Notes under the pieces: generated by a model | Database searches by the model: none | Told to the model about the DNA's origin: nothing | The model's input: the letters and a program-made list of their open reading frames with translations, nothing else | Shown here: positions 17,982 through 25,881 of the stretch, in pieces | Layout of the letters: the number at the start of each line of letters is the position of its first letter | Numbering within the stretch: the stretch's first letter is position 1 | Assembly (NCBI GenBank): GCA_903909435.1 | Contig: CAIVVT010000330.1 | Location: 1 to 52,249, forward strand | Direction: 5' to 3' | DNA: 52,249 nt | Source: an uncultured Acidobacteriia bacterium | GTDB lineage: Bacteria > Acidobacteriota > Terriglobia > Bryobacterales > Bryobacteraceae | Made by a program: the position numbers and the translations under genes

Positions 17982-19043
17982 CTATTGCGGAGGCAGCAAC
18001 GGCAGCTTGAGCCAAGCCAGACCGATATCCCGCCGCATGTGTGTGATCGAACCGTCGGCGACGCCGTCGTAAAACAGAGCCAGGCGTTTCCCCACTTTGA
18101 TCACGGATGGCAACCCGATCACGCGCTTCGACCACTTGCATTTGCTGCTGTCCAGAACCACCGCCTTGGCCTTCGGGTCCCAGCGATTCAGATCCTTGCT
18201 CCAGTAAACCCAGACCGCGTCGGTGTATTCCTCGCCGTTGCGAATGCCAACGTGATTGGTGAACAGGAACCATGTCCGGTCTGTCGGCTCGTAATACAAC
18301 GATGTGTTTTCGATCTGCTCGCTGAGCGGTAGTGCCGGTTGCTTGTCCAGACTCCAGGCGCCGTCCAGGTCCTTTGTGCGCGCAATCCCGATTGTGCGGC
18401 GGATGTTCCGGCCGTCCGGATCCGCCGTGGCGGCACTGAAGAATTGCATGAACTCGCCATTATTCTTGACGATGAAGCCCGGGCTGCCAGTGACGCTGTT
18501 GTAGGTGCCGGGGATCAGACGCCAGGGGGTGACCTCCGGCTGCTTGGTCCAGGGGCCGGCCGGGCTCACGCCCTTTGCTTTCATTGTCAGGTAGGGAAAC
18601 TGGGGGATGCGGTCCGGGGAGGGTGTGGTGTTCGGGGTACCCAGGTAGAACATGTGCCAACTGGCCCCGTCGAAGTACGTGACACCGTAGCTCGCCGACT
18701 TCGAATCGCCCTCGCCCGGCTTGCCCAGAGCGAGCACGGGGCCGCGTGGCGTCCAATGGACCAGATCGCTGCTGGTAGCCGAAGCGCTCAGCCAGGCCGC
18801 CGGACCCGCAGCGTCGTAGTGCATGAAGTACGAGCCCCCGTGTTCGAAGACCCACACGTCGCGGGCGCCGTAAATGTCGCAGTTGTCTGGCCCGTCACCA
18901 TGGCGCAGTACCACGCCGTGATCGATTGCCGGCATCCGCTTTCCGGTGAACGGACGGCCGTCTTCGTAGGGCTGTCCGCACAGGACACTCGCGCCCAGTG
19001 CAGCCAGCACCAAAAGTCCAATTCCGCATCGCATGGGACCCAT
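17982..19043 (-). CDS. Secreted five-bladed beta-propeller glycosidase-like protein
   Basis: This 353-aa protein begins MGPMRCGIGLLVLAALGASVLCG, a signal peptide with a possible lipobox-like cysteine. Propeller motifs follow: IYGARDVWVFEHGGSYFMHYDA, SSDLVHWTPRG, VTGSPGFIVKNNGEFMQFFS and GLPSVIKVGKRLALFYDG. The layout resembles GH43/GH32-clan enzymes, but the EGP-type glutamate motif is not obvious, so activity is uncertain. The ATG at 19043 has GGAGG six bases upstream and was preferred over an upstream in-frame start. It lies downstream of the ThuA-like gene on the same strand and may be co-transcribed with it. Confidence 0.75.
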   Translation of the reverse strand: MGPMRCGIGLLVLAALGASVLCGQPYEDGRPFTGKRMPAIDHGVVLRHGDGPDNCDIYGARDVWVFEHGGSYFMHYDAAGPAAWLSASATSSDLVHWTPRGPVLALGKPGEGDSKSASYGVTYFDGASWHMFYLGTPNTTPSPDRIPQFPYLTMKAKGVSPAGPWTKQPEVTPWRLIPGTYNSVTGSPGFIVKNNGEFMQFFSAATADPDGRNIRRTIGIARTKDLDGAWSLDKQPALPLSEQIENTSLYYEPTDRTWFLFTNHVGIRNGEEYTDAVWVYWSKDLNRWDPKAKAVVLDSSKCKWSKRVIGLPSVIKVGKRLALFYDGVADGSITHMRRDIGLAWLKLPLLPPQ

Positions 19044-19131
19044 GATATGCCTCCGCCGCGCGCCGGTTGAAACGGGCACCCCAGCCTCCGTGATCTAGGC
19101 CGATTTTGGGGCAGGCTTGATGGCCCCTCGA

Positions 19132-19929
19132 TCAGGGCAGAGTGACTCTCCCGGTCGCCGCCCACTCCGCACCGCGCGTGAACAGCTTGACGAAGGTCGG
19201 GGTCTGCACAGCCGGCCCATCATGGCCCAGCATGTCCGCGTAGACCCGGCCCCTGCCGTATTCGACGGTCCACAGCATCGGCTCGGCCTTGCCCGCGCCC
19301 GTTACCGGCTGCGACGGGTTCTTGTACAGCGAGTAGTCGTCCCAGGCCGTCGCAAGCACGTGGCAGCAGCCCTCGGGCTGCCACCTCAGATTGGCATAAA
19401 GCTCGTCGTGGGCCTGCGGCAGCGTGGTCGGCAGACCGCGCGTGATTGGGTGGTTCGCATCCTTGATCTCAACGGTGAAGTCGTGCGCCGCGGAGTGCTG
19501 GCCCGCCCCCGGCCGCCAGTTTCCGCCGGAGAGTTTCTCGAACTCAGTCCAGCCGTCGAACGCAGCCGCGGAAAAGTGATACAGCACCAGGCCCTTGCCG
19601 CTCTTCACGAAGTCCAGCAAGGCGGCGTCGGCGCGATCCCCGAAACGCAATCCCGGCTTGCGCCAGTCGGCGTAGTTCAGCACCACCACGTCGTAATCGG
19701 CCAACGTCTCGGGACCCGCTCCGCGGAACTCCTCCGTGATGCGGACCTCGAATCGCCCGGTGTCTTCGAGCGTCTTGCGCAGCAGCGGATTCACCGTGCG
19801 CCAATCGTGCGGATTCTGTCCGCTGACGAGTAGCGTGCGGATCTTGGGGACGGCACTGGCGGGAGTCTGGGCAAACAGTCCGCTGGTCAGCACCAGGACG
19901 AGCGCGGGGAGTGTGGGAATGAGTCGCAT
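19132..19929 (-). CDS. Secreted ThuA-domain (trehalose-utilisation-like) protein
   Basis: This 265-aa protein has a signal peptide (MRLIPTLPALVLVLTSGLFAQ). A single ThuA glutamine-amidotransferase-like domain follows: TLLVSGQNPHDWRTVNPLLRKTLE, LADYDVVVLNY, GKGLVLYHFSAAAFDGW, AAHDFTVEIKDANHPITRGLP, and MLWTVEYGRGRVYADMLGHDG near the end. ThuA proteins are linked to sugar utilisation but lack an agreed biochemical role. The ATG at 19929 places the leader correctly; an earlier in-frame start adds 27 residues in front of it. Confidence 0.82.
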   Translation of the reverse strand: MRLIPTLPALVLVLTSGLFAQTPASAVPKIRTLLVSGQNPHDWRTVNPLLRKTLEDTGRFEVRITEEFRGAGPETLADYDVVVLNYADWRKPGLRFGDRADAALLDFVKSGKGLVLYHFSAAAFDGWTEFEKLSGGNWRPGAGQHSAAHDFTVEIKDANHPITRGLPTTLPQAHDELYANLRWQPEGCCHVLATAWDDYSLYKNPSQPVTGAGKAEPMLWTVEYGRGRVYADMLGHDGPAVQTPTFVKLFTRGAEWAATGRVTLP

Positions 19930-20216
19930 GGGAATCTTCAGGTGTAGAGGCGCCTCACGCCTCCACGCGTATTCTATAAGACTCCAACGTCCGTTATTTG
20001 CCAATCTCAAGCAGTCAAGTGGAGCAGCCAGCCACGGCCGTTGGATTGAGAGGCACTCCAGCGCCGCACGGGCTTACCCAAGCCGCTCACTTTGGGAGAT
20101 ACCTCCGGGTAGTCGGACAGCTAACCCGCCTCGCTGGACTCCCTGGCGCATTCATGACGCTCAGGTTAGCGCCACTGGCGAGCCTGTGGTAAAGTAAGAA
20201 AGTTAAGGAAAAACAG

Positions 20217-20462
20217 ATGAAAGCTGGCATCCACCCCGCCTACAACGTACTGAAGGTGACCTGCGCGTGCGGTCATTCCTTCGAGACCCGATCCACGCAC
20301 AAAGGCGACATGCGCGTGGAAATCTGCTCCAACTGCCACCCCTTTTTCACGGGCAAGCAAAAGCTCATGGACACTGAGGGCCGTGTTGATCGCTTCGTCA
20401 AGATTTTGGCCAAATCGGCTGAAGTCAAGCGCAAGCGCGCCGAAGCCGTCGCGGCCAAGTAG
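20217..20462 (+). CDS. rpmE: Large-subunit ribosomal protein bL31
   Basis: This 81-aa protein has [10 protein letters not shown], the zinc ligands C16 and C18 (TCACGH) with a second CxxC in [15 protein letters not shown], and the GRVDRFVKI motif. These mark the zinc-containing (C+) form of L31. The C-terminus is a basic Lys/Arg/Ala tail, about ten residues longer than in E. coli. An AAGGA ribosome-binding site lies just upstream, and a strong terminator follows 26 bp after the stop. Confidence 0.95.
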   Translation: MKAGIHPAYNVLKVTCACGHSFETRSTHKGDMRVEICSNCHPFFTGKQKLMDTEGRVDRFVKILAKSAEVKRKRAEAVAAK

Positions 20463-20488
20463 AGCAGCGTAATTCAACAGTTTCGAAA

Positions 20489-20527
20489 AAAACGGCGTGA
20501 GTGGCAAATCGTCACTCACGCCGTTTT
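20489..20527. terminator. Rho-independent terminator after rpmE
   Basis: AAAACGGCGTGAGTG (20489-20503) pairs perfectly with CACTCACGCCGTTTT (20513-20527) across a 9-nt loop, followed by CTTATTT. The A-rich 5' flank means it could also act for leftward transcripts. Confidence 0.92.
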
Positions 20528-20580
20528 CTTATTTCGTTAGCGCCTGATTCCAATTGGCGCGTAGCCCGCAACCCCCTGAG

Positions 20581-21000
20581 CTAGTGCCCGGAGCCGTGCC
20601 CCTTCTTGGATTGTTCCTCGCGGTCGTGCTTCTCGCGCTCCAAGCGCAGGTTCTCGTAGGCAACCCGCTGATCGGGCCGGAGGAATGCGGCAATCTGCTC
20701 GTGCTGACGGTCGTAGATCGCCTTCATCTCGCCTTTGTGTGCTTCGCGGAATTCCTGAAACGCCTTGCGCGATCCATCCAGGACGGTTTGTAACTGCGCG
20801 ACTTGCTGCGGATCCAGACTCAGGCGCTTGGTCAATTCCTCGACCATGGCTTTGCGAAAGCGGTCCGACTCGTGCGGCGGATGACCTTCGGCTCTCGCCG
20901 GAAGCGGAATCACATACCGCTGAGCTAGAACGCCAACTCCTATCCCGGCAGCAAATACCAGCGCAAAATACAGCGCGATCTTAGATCCTGCCGGTTTCAT
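20581..21000 (-). CDS. Membrane-anchored Spy/CpxP-like periplasmic protein
   Basis: This 139-aa protein has one N-terminal membrane helix (IALYFALVFAAGIGVGVLA). A highly charged helical region follows: FRKAMVEELTKRLSLDPQQVAQLQTVLD, FREAHKGEMKAIYDRQHEQIAAFLRPDQ. The LSLDPQQ and LRPDQ turns are the paired motifs of the Spy/CpxP/heavy-metal-resistance group. It ends in a His/Lys-rich tail (KKGHGSGH) that could bind metal. Its start overlaps the preceding gene's stop as ATGA, so the two are translationally coupled. A role in envelope stress under the neighbouring sigma factor is likely. Confidence 0.75.
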   Translation of the reverse strand: MKPAGSKIALYFALVFAAGIGVGVLAQRYVIPLPARAEGHPPHESDRFRKAMVEELTKRLSLDPQQVAQLQTVLDGSRKAFQEFREAHKGEMKAIYDRQHEQIAAFLRPDQRVAYENLRLEREKHDREEQSKKGHGSGH

Positions 21001-21422
21001 CGACCGCCGTTCCCTTCCGGCTCAGCCTGGTGCAACGCGGTGGGTTGCTGGGAGGGTCGTGTATCGATGGACGCAACGTCCTGCAACAGCATGTGCTCCG
21101 GCCCGTCATCCTCGCTGAGCTGATCGATATAGGTGGAGCGGAAGTACGCAGAGGTCGACGGCGGCACCACCTGCAGCACAACGATCAGCAGGCAAGTTAC
21201 CGCAGCGAGGCTGAGAAACGCCTCAGCCCAACGCCGCCAAGCGAAGACTTCCTGCATTTGCTGCCGGCCCTCAATGCGTGCCCATAGCCGCGGCGTGAAG
21301 TCCGGCGAAGGTTCGGGATCGGGGCACGCGTCGCGATAAGCCGCGAACAGCCCGTCCAGCCGTACATCCAGATCTCCAATTCCGCCCTGAGCTTCTCTTT
21401 TACCGTGCAACCGATCCCACAT
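20997..21422 (-). CDS. Single-pass membrane protein, probable anti-sigma factor
   Basis: This 141-aa protein has an N-terminal cytoplasmic part with FAAYRDACPDPEPSPDFTPRLWARIEGR, a membrane helix at about 68-85 (FLSLAAVTCLLIVVLQVV), and a polar periplasmic tail. It sits 11 bp after an ECF sigma factor gene, the usual place for its anti-sigma factor. The classic HxxxCxxC zinc motif is absent; only one cysteine precedes the membrane helix. The assignment therefore rests on position and topology more than on a motif. Confidence 0.65.
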   Translation of the reverse strand: MWDRLHGKREAQGGIGDLDVRLDGLFAAYRDACPDPEPSPDFTPRLWARIEGRQQMQEVFAWRRWAEAFLSLAAVTCLLIVVLQVVPPSTSAYFRSTYIDQLSEDDGPEHMLLQDVASIDTRPSQQPTALHQAEPEGNGGR

Positions 21423-21433
21423 ACGGCTTCCTT

Positions 21434-22009
21434 TCAGCGGGGAGCGCCGTCCCCGAGCGCCGCGAATGCTTTCAGAACTCTTTGCCGAGCCCGGAACAGA
21501 CGGACCTTCAAAGCGTTCTCGTTGACATCATAGACCGATTCCAACTCCTTCAAGGACAACCCTTCGACTTCCTTGAGAATTAGCAAAACCCGATCTTCCT
21601 CCGAAACCTTTCCCAATAACTCACCCATGAACTCGCGAACCCGGCCTTTTTCCTGCTGATCCCGGTCGTACGACGTCCCCACTTTCGCGTCGGCCACCAG
21701 CACCTGCTGCTCGCTCAGATCCGACATCCGGAACTCCGGGCGACGCTTGCGTTTGCGCAGGTAGTCCAGCGAGGCGTTCATGGTCAGCCGATATAGCCAC
21801 GGTTCGAAAATCTGGGGCTGCCTCAACTGGCCTAGAGAATCGTACAGCCGTAGAAACACTTCCTGAGCCACATCCTCGACATCGTCCGGCCGCCCTATCA
21901 ACCGGCTGATCGTTCCCAGAATCCTGCGTCGATACGTATTCACCAGGATGGTAAAAGCAGCAGGATCGCCATCCCGGGCACGCTCGACGGTTTCGAATTC
22001 GACCAGCAT
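21434..22009 (-). CDS. RNA polymerase ECF sigma factor
   Basis: This 191-aa protein has sigma region 2 (FTILVNTYRRRILGTISRLIG, DVAQEVFLRLYDSL, IFEPWLYRLTMNASLDYLRKRKRR) and region 4 with a helix-turn-helix (LSLKELESVYDVNENALKVRLFRARQRVLKAF). These identify it as an RpoE-like ECF sigma. The ATG at 22009 was chosen; a TTG at 22042 is also in frame. It heads a three-gene cassette with the membrane protein and the Spy-like protein, so it probably answers envelope stress. Three TTACAAC/CTACAAC repeats lie in the shared upstream region with pcrA. Confidence 0.9.
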   Translation of the reverse strand: MLVEFETVERARDGDPAAFTILVNTYRRRILGTISRLIGRPDDVEDVAQEVFLRLYDSLGQLRQPQIFEPWLYRLTMNASLDYLRKRKRRPEFRMSDLSEQQVLVADAKVGTSYDRDQQEKGRVREFMGELLGKVSEEDRVLLILKEVEGLSLKELESVYDVNENALKVRLFRARQRVLKAFAALGDGAPR

Positions 22010-22082
22010 CCGTTGACATGGAGCGGCACCGCCTACACACAAGTTCCTACACTTACTTAGGCGATGCGGGCTCTAAGCTAGG

Positions 22083-22155
22083 TTACAACAAATAAGCGTT
22101 GTTTCGTTTGCCCCACTCAATCACTACAACTCATTTTGCATCAATCAGTTACAAC
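22083..22155. promoter_or_regulatory. Three short direct repeats between the sigma gene and pcrA
   Basis: TTACAAC at 22083-22089, CTACAAC at 22124-22130 and TTACAAC at 22149-22155 (GTTGTAA on the minus strand) fall in an AT-rich 200-bp divergent promoter region. Spacings are 41 and 25 bp. A regulator or ECF-promoter role is only a guess. Confidence 0.3.
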
Positions 22156-22211
22156 CAATTTCGGCGCCTTTTGTGGACTTCGGACGTGTTACACTCAAGT
22201 TTTTCCCGCGA

Positions 22212-24773
22212 ATGGACTTCCTGTCTGGTCTAAATCCGCAACAACGCGAAGCGGTCGAGCACTTCGAAGGGCCCCTGCTCATCCTCGCCGGAGCAGGCAG
22301 CGGCAAGACCAGAGTCATCACCCACCGCATCTGCTACCTGATCAAAACGCGGAACGTCCCGGGTTCCTCCATCCTGGCCGTCACCTTCACCAACAAGGCC
22401 GCCGGCGAGATGAAAGAGCGTGTGATGAGACTGCTGGGCGCCGGCGGGGCAACCGACGCGCCCACTGTCAGCACCTTCCACAGCTTTTGCGTCCGCGTCC
22501 TGCGTCGCGACGGAGATGCGCTGGCTCAGATCCGGCCCGGCTTCACTCGCAACTTCCAGATCTATGACGACGATGACCAACTCGCCATTGTGAAGCGCGT
22601 CTTCAAGCAGCTCGGCCTGGACGAAGAGTTCATGAAGTACCGCTCCGCGCTGTCGGCGATCAGCCAGGGCAAGAATCGCAAGCAGTCGCCGGAAGATTTC
22701 TACAAGGCCGCGATGAGCCCGCAGGGCGAGCGACTGGCGAAGGTCTACGAACAGTACGACGAGGAACTGCGCAAGGCCAACGCGCTGGACTTTGACGATC
22801 TATTGCTCGAGACCGTGCGCCTGCTGCGGCACGACGCTGTGACGCGCGAGTGGTACGGACGCCGCTACCAGTTCCTGATGATCGACGAGTATCAGGACAC
22901 TAACCGCTCTCAGTACGAACTAATGCGGCTGCTGGCCACCCAGCACACCAACGTGGCCGTGGTCGGCGACGAAGACCAGTCGATCTACGGCTGGCGCGGA
23001 GCCGATATCAAGAACATCCTCGATTTCGAAAAGGACTTCCCTGGCGCGAAAGTGATTCGCCTGGAGCAGAATTACCGCTCCTCGAAGACGATTCTCGAGG
23101 CCGCTGGAGCCGTGGTCGCGCACAACACGGCGCGCAAGGGCAAGTGGCTATGGACGGAGGCGGACGCGGGTGCGCCAATCTGCCTGTTCGAAGCTGCCGA
23201 CGGCGAACAGGAGGCGCTTTACATAGCCGAGGCAATCGACAAGACGCTGAAGCGCGAGCCGATGCTGCGCGTAGCCGTGCTCTACCGCACCAACTTCCAG
23301 TCGCGCCAGATCGAAGAGGCGCTGCGCCGCTACGGCCGTAAGTACAAGGTAGTCGGAGGGCTCAGTTTCTACAACCGCGCCGAGGTGAAGGACGCGCTAG
23401 CGTACCTGAAACTGCTGTTGAATCCAAAGGACAACGTCGGCCTGCTGCGCGTTTTGAACGTGCCCGCCCGCGGGATCGGCAAGACCACGGTGGAGCAGAT
23501 TGAGAAACTGGCCCGCGCGCAGAACATCAGCCTTTGGGAGGCTATCGGGTCGGGCTGTGACGACCGGCGTTTCGGCGCGCGCGCCGAAGCCTCGCTAGGC
23601 GCCTTCCGGCGGCTGATCCTGGAGTTGAACGAAGGGCTTGCGGAGCGTCCTCCGGACCAGACCTTGAAGCAGATCCTGGAAAAATCCGGATATGCCAAGA
23701 TGCTGGAGGTGGACCCCAGCCCTGAGGCCGAGGGCCGGCGCGGGAACCTGCAGGAACTAGTCTCCGCCGCCGACGACGCGACGCAGCGCGGCGAGACAGT
23801 GGAAGAATTCCTGGACCACGCGGCCCTGGTTTCAGATTCCGACGACGTGGACGAGAAGGCGCAGATCAGCCTGCTGACCATCCACAACGCGAAGGGGCTC
23901 GAGTTCCCAGTCGTGTTTATCGCGGGTATGGAAGAAGGGCTTTTCCCGCACAGCCGCTCGCGGGACAACGAGGAGCAGCTCGAGGAAGAGCGGCGTCTCT
24001 GCTACGTCGCCATGACGCGCGCGGAAAAGCGCCTGTACCTAAGCCACGCCAAGTCGCGACGCAAGTACGGCGGCAGCCCGCCCGAGCCGTGCACGCCGTC
24101 GCGGTTCCTGGGCGAGGTGCCGCAGCAGCTACTGGAGAGCCTGACCGACGACCACAGCGCCCCATTTCACGTGGACCTTTACGGCGAGCGGCAGATGGTG
24201 CGTGAGGTTGCCCGCCGTAACACTTATACTGGTAAGACGTACAACTCGCTGGATCATATCTCGCAGTTCTTTTCAGAGCGCGGGATTCAGACTCCGGCGG
24301 CCCGGCCACCCGGTCAAGGTCCCCTGGTTCCGATGCCGCTGAGGAGGCCGGAAGTTGTTGCGCCGGGCAATCAGTCCGGAAAGCCGTCAGCAGGAGAGTC
24401 CGCGAGGCAGTCGTCAGCGCAAGGCGCGTTGTTCCCGATGCCACCGGGTCAAGCGCCGGGCCAAGTCGGTGTTCCGCCGAAGCAGCGGTCGCCAATCGCC
24501 GGGTCGGTTCCGGCCAGTGGAACGCCGCATCCGGCAGGTTTACCTAGGTTGGTTCCGCCAAAGCCGCCGGCGGTGACCTCGATGCCTTCCAAAGCCGCGA
24601 AAGACGGCAGTCGGGTTCGAGCGGGAGCGACCGTAGCGCACCCAAAGTATGGCAAGGGCCTGGTCCTCCGCAAGGAAGGCGATGGCGACGAAGCCAAGAT
24701 CACGGTAAGTTTTCCTGGCCATGGGTTGAAGAAGCTGGTGGCCAAATATGCGAGTTTAAAGGTAGTGGATTAA
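22212..24773 (+). CDS. pcrA: UvrD/PcrA-type superfamily 1 DNA helicase
   Basis: This 853-aa helicase has NPQQREAVEH (Q motif), Walker A AGAGSGKT, motif II MIDEYQDTN, motif III EDQSIYGWRGA, motif IV QNYRSS and motif VI CYVAMTRAEKRLYLSHA. A proline-rich linker of about 100 residues leads to a C-terminal tudor-like domain (GATVAHPKYGKGLVLR) that in PcrA contacts RNA polymerase. It unwinds 3'-5' in repair, replication restart and transcription-coupled repair. The ATG at 22212 gives the canonical N-terminus; an in-frame ATG at 22173 adds 13 residues. The Pro/Gln/Ser linker is long for the family. Confidence 0.93.
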   Translation: MDFLSGLNPQQREAVEHFEGPLLILAGAGSGKTRVITHRICYLIKTRNVPGSSILAVTFTNKAAGEMKERVMRLLGAGGATDAPTVSTFHSFCVRVLRRDGDALAQIRPGFTRNFQIYDDDDQLAIVKRVFKQLGLDEEFMKYRSALSAISQGKNRKQSPEDFYKAAMSPQGERLAKVYEQYDEELRKANALDFDDLLLETVRLLRHDAVTREWYGRRYQFLMIDEYQDTNRSQYELMRLLATQHTNVAVVGDEDQSIYGWRGADIKNILDFEKDFPGAKVIRLEQNYRSSKTILEAAGAVVAHNTARKGKWLWTEADAGAPICLFEAADGEQEALYIAEAIDKTLKREPMLRVAVLYRTNFQSRQIEEALRRYGRKYKVVGGLSFYNRAEVKDALAYLKLLLNPKDNVGLLRVLNVPARGIGKTTVEQIEKLARAQNISLWEAIGSGCDDRRFGARAEASLGAFRRLILELNEGLAERPPDQTLKQILEKSGYAKMLEVDPSPEAEGRRGNLQELVSAADDATQRGETVEEFLDHAALVSDSDDVDEKAQISLLTIHNAKGLEFPVVFIAGMEEGLFPHSRSRDNEEQLEEERRLCYVAMTRAEKRLYLSHAKSRRKYGGSPPEPCTPSRFLGEVPQQLLESLTDDHSAPFHVDLYGERQMVREVARRNTYTGKTYNSLDHISQFFSERGIQTPAARPPGQGPLVPMPLRRPEVVAPGNQSGKPSAGESARQSSAQGALFPMPPGQAPGQVGVPPKQRSPIAGSVPASGTPHPAGLPRLVPPKPPAVTSMPSKAAKDGSRVRAGATVAHPKYGKGLVLRKEGDGDEAKITVSFPGHGLKKLVAKYASLKVVD

Positions 24774-24776
24774 GAA

Positions 24777-24935
24777 ATGAACACCAAGAACGTGACTGAC
24801 CGGGCAGAACGCAAAGAACTCAAGCGCAAGGCGCGCGCCGAGGCTCCGGCCATCGGGAAGCGTCCGGCGGGAGTAGACCGCGGCTCCCAGAAGCGCAAAG
24901 TGAAGACCATCGCCAAGGGTCAGCGTAAGCGCTAG
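24777..24935 (+). CDS. Small basic protein (52 aa), unknown function
   Basis: An ATG three bases after the pcrA stop opens a 52-codon frame ending TAG at 24935. The product has about 18 Lys or Arg and only four acidic residues, with DRAERKELKRKARAEAPAIG near its start and KRKVKTIAKGQRKR at its end. Composition suggests nucleic-acid binding or a ribosome-associated role. Its tight spacing after pcrA suggests co-transcription, and the A/G-rich end of pcrA could supply ribosome binding. I recognise no family. Confidence 0.55.
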   Translation: MNTKNVTDRAERKELKRKARAEAPAIGKRPAGVDRGSQKRKVKTIAKGQRKR

Positions 24936-24954
24936 TAGACGTTCGGCGGTACAC

Positions 24955-24976
24955 GGGAAGTGGTTTCCCACTTCCC
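24955..24976 (+). terminator. Terminator-like hairpin after pcrA and the small basic ORF
   Basis: GGGAAGTGG (24955-24963) and CCACTTCCC (24968-24976) form a perfect 9-bp stem with a 4-nt loop, 20 bp after the small ORF. No U-tract follows, so it may stabilise the 3' end rather than terminate by itself. Confidence 0.5.
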
Positions 24977-25285
24977 CATGAGCCGTCGTGGGCTTGCGCG
25001 CGCTTCGAGTAGCGAGCGTCGCCCTCAAGCGGCTTTCACCCCCAAGCGCAAAAAGTTTCACCGGTAATCCGGCTGGCGAGGGCACTGCTCATGTGTCTCC
25101 GGACGGTCCATGCCTGAAGTGCGCCCCGCCTTCCCTGGCACACTCCCTCGCAGTCGTACGCCAACAATCATTGCAAATAGATTGATTATCTACCGAACCG
25201 CCGCTAGAGGTTCAATCGAACGCGCAAAATCGAGCATTGTCGATGTGGCGCGCACCTTCGGCGTGTAGCACCTGTGCCATCCAGA

Positions 25286-25305
25286 CGTGGACAGGAGTGT
25301 CCACG
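25286..25305. repeat. Perfect hairpin next to dispersed repeat copy B
   Basis: CGTGGACA, loop GGAG, TGTCCACG: an 8-bp perfect stem immediately before repeat copy B, making two adjacent hairpins. Confidence 0.55.
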
Positions 25306-25331
25306 CTGCACGATAACTCGTGCGCCACCGG
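25306..25331. repeat. Dispersed hairpin repeat, copy B
   Basis: CTGCACG, a 6-nt loop and CGTGCGCCACCGG, identical outside the loop to copy A at 9377-9402. Related sequence continues with a gap into a G-rich stretch to about 25350. Confidence 0.6.
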
Positions 25332-25584
25332 AGTTGATCGGGGAGGGACGCGGGTTGACACGCAGCGCTTAAGGACGCTGCCTTGCACACAAGGGTACTA
25401 ATGCCGCCACATAGATCTGCAGGTTGCGGCGGTCACGAGACAAACTGATCTCGCGGGTGGACGCAAGGCGTCCTTCTAAAGTAGGAAACACGAGAACGAC
25501 ACGTTGAACCAGAGGGGCTAACACGACGTCTGGTGAGCGCCGCAACCATTCCGTTGGCACAGACAGGCAGTGCCCGGCAGGAGG

Positions 25585-25779
25585 TCAGGAAGGCTTTTCG
25601 GTGGACGATTTCTTGTCCGCGGCTGTCGCTTCCGGCTCGCCCTTGATGGCATCTTTGAAGTTCTTGATTCCCTGCGCCAGGCCTTTGCCAAGCTCGGGCA
25701 ACTTCGAAGGACCGAACACCAGGAGGGCGACGGCTAGAATCAATAGCAGGTGCTGAGGACGAAGTAGATCTTCAAACAT
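25585..25779 (-). CDS. tatA: TatA-type twin-arginine translocase subunit
   Basis: This 64-aa protein has one membrane helix (HLLLILAVALLVF), the FGPSKLPELGKGLAQGIKNFKDAIKG hinge and amphipathic helix diagnostic of TatA/E, and a charged tail. TatA multimers form the pore for folded proteins with RR leaders. Several such leaders occur in this window (6921, 8095, 36195, 37488). No tatB or tatC adjoins it, so the other subunits must be elsewhere. Confidence 0.92.
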   Translation of the reverse strand: MFEDLLRPQHLLLILAVALLVFGPSKLPELGKGLAQGIKNFKDAIKGEPEATAADKKSSTEKPS

Positions 25780-25881
25780 ACTTACCTTCTATCACACAAA
25801 CGGCCCCGGCCGGGACCCGTTGCCTGAAAGACGTTCCGCAACTGCGTCGAGCGTGCACCTCCTTACTATCGGAAGATAGCT

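Larger units (their letters stand above)
24936..25584. other. 649-bp gap with hairpins and repeat copy, no gene seen
   Basis: Frames here are short and without motifs; no tRNA cloverleaf was found. It holds the hairpin at 24955-24976, the adjacent hairpins at 25286-25331 (including dispersed repeat copy B), and the downstream side of tatA. Confidence 0.55.

Noticed and set aside
25190-25560. Two frames of 60-66 codons on the minus strand upstream of pcrA's small ORF and near tatA
   Set aside because: They overlap palindromic repeats and have no motif or ribosome-binding site.
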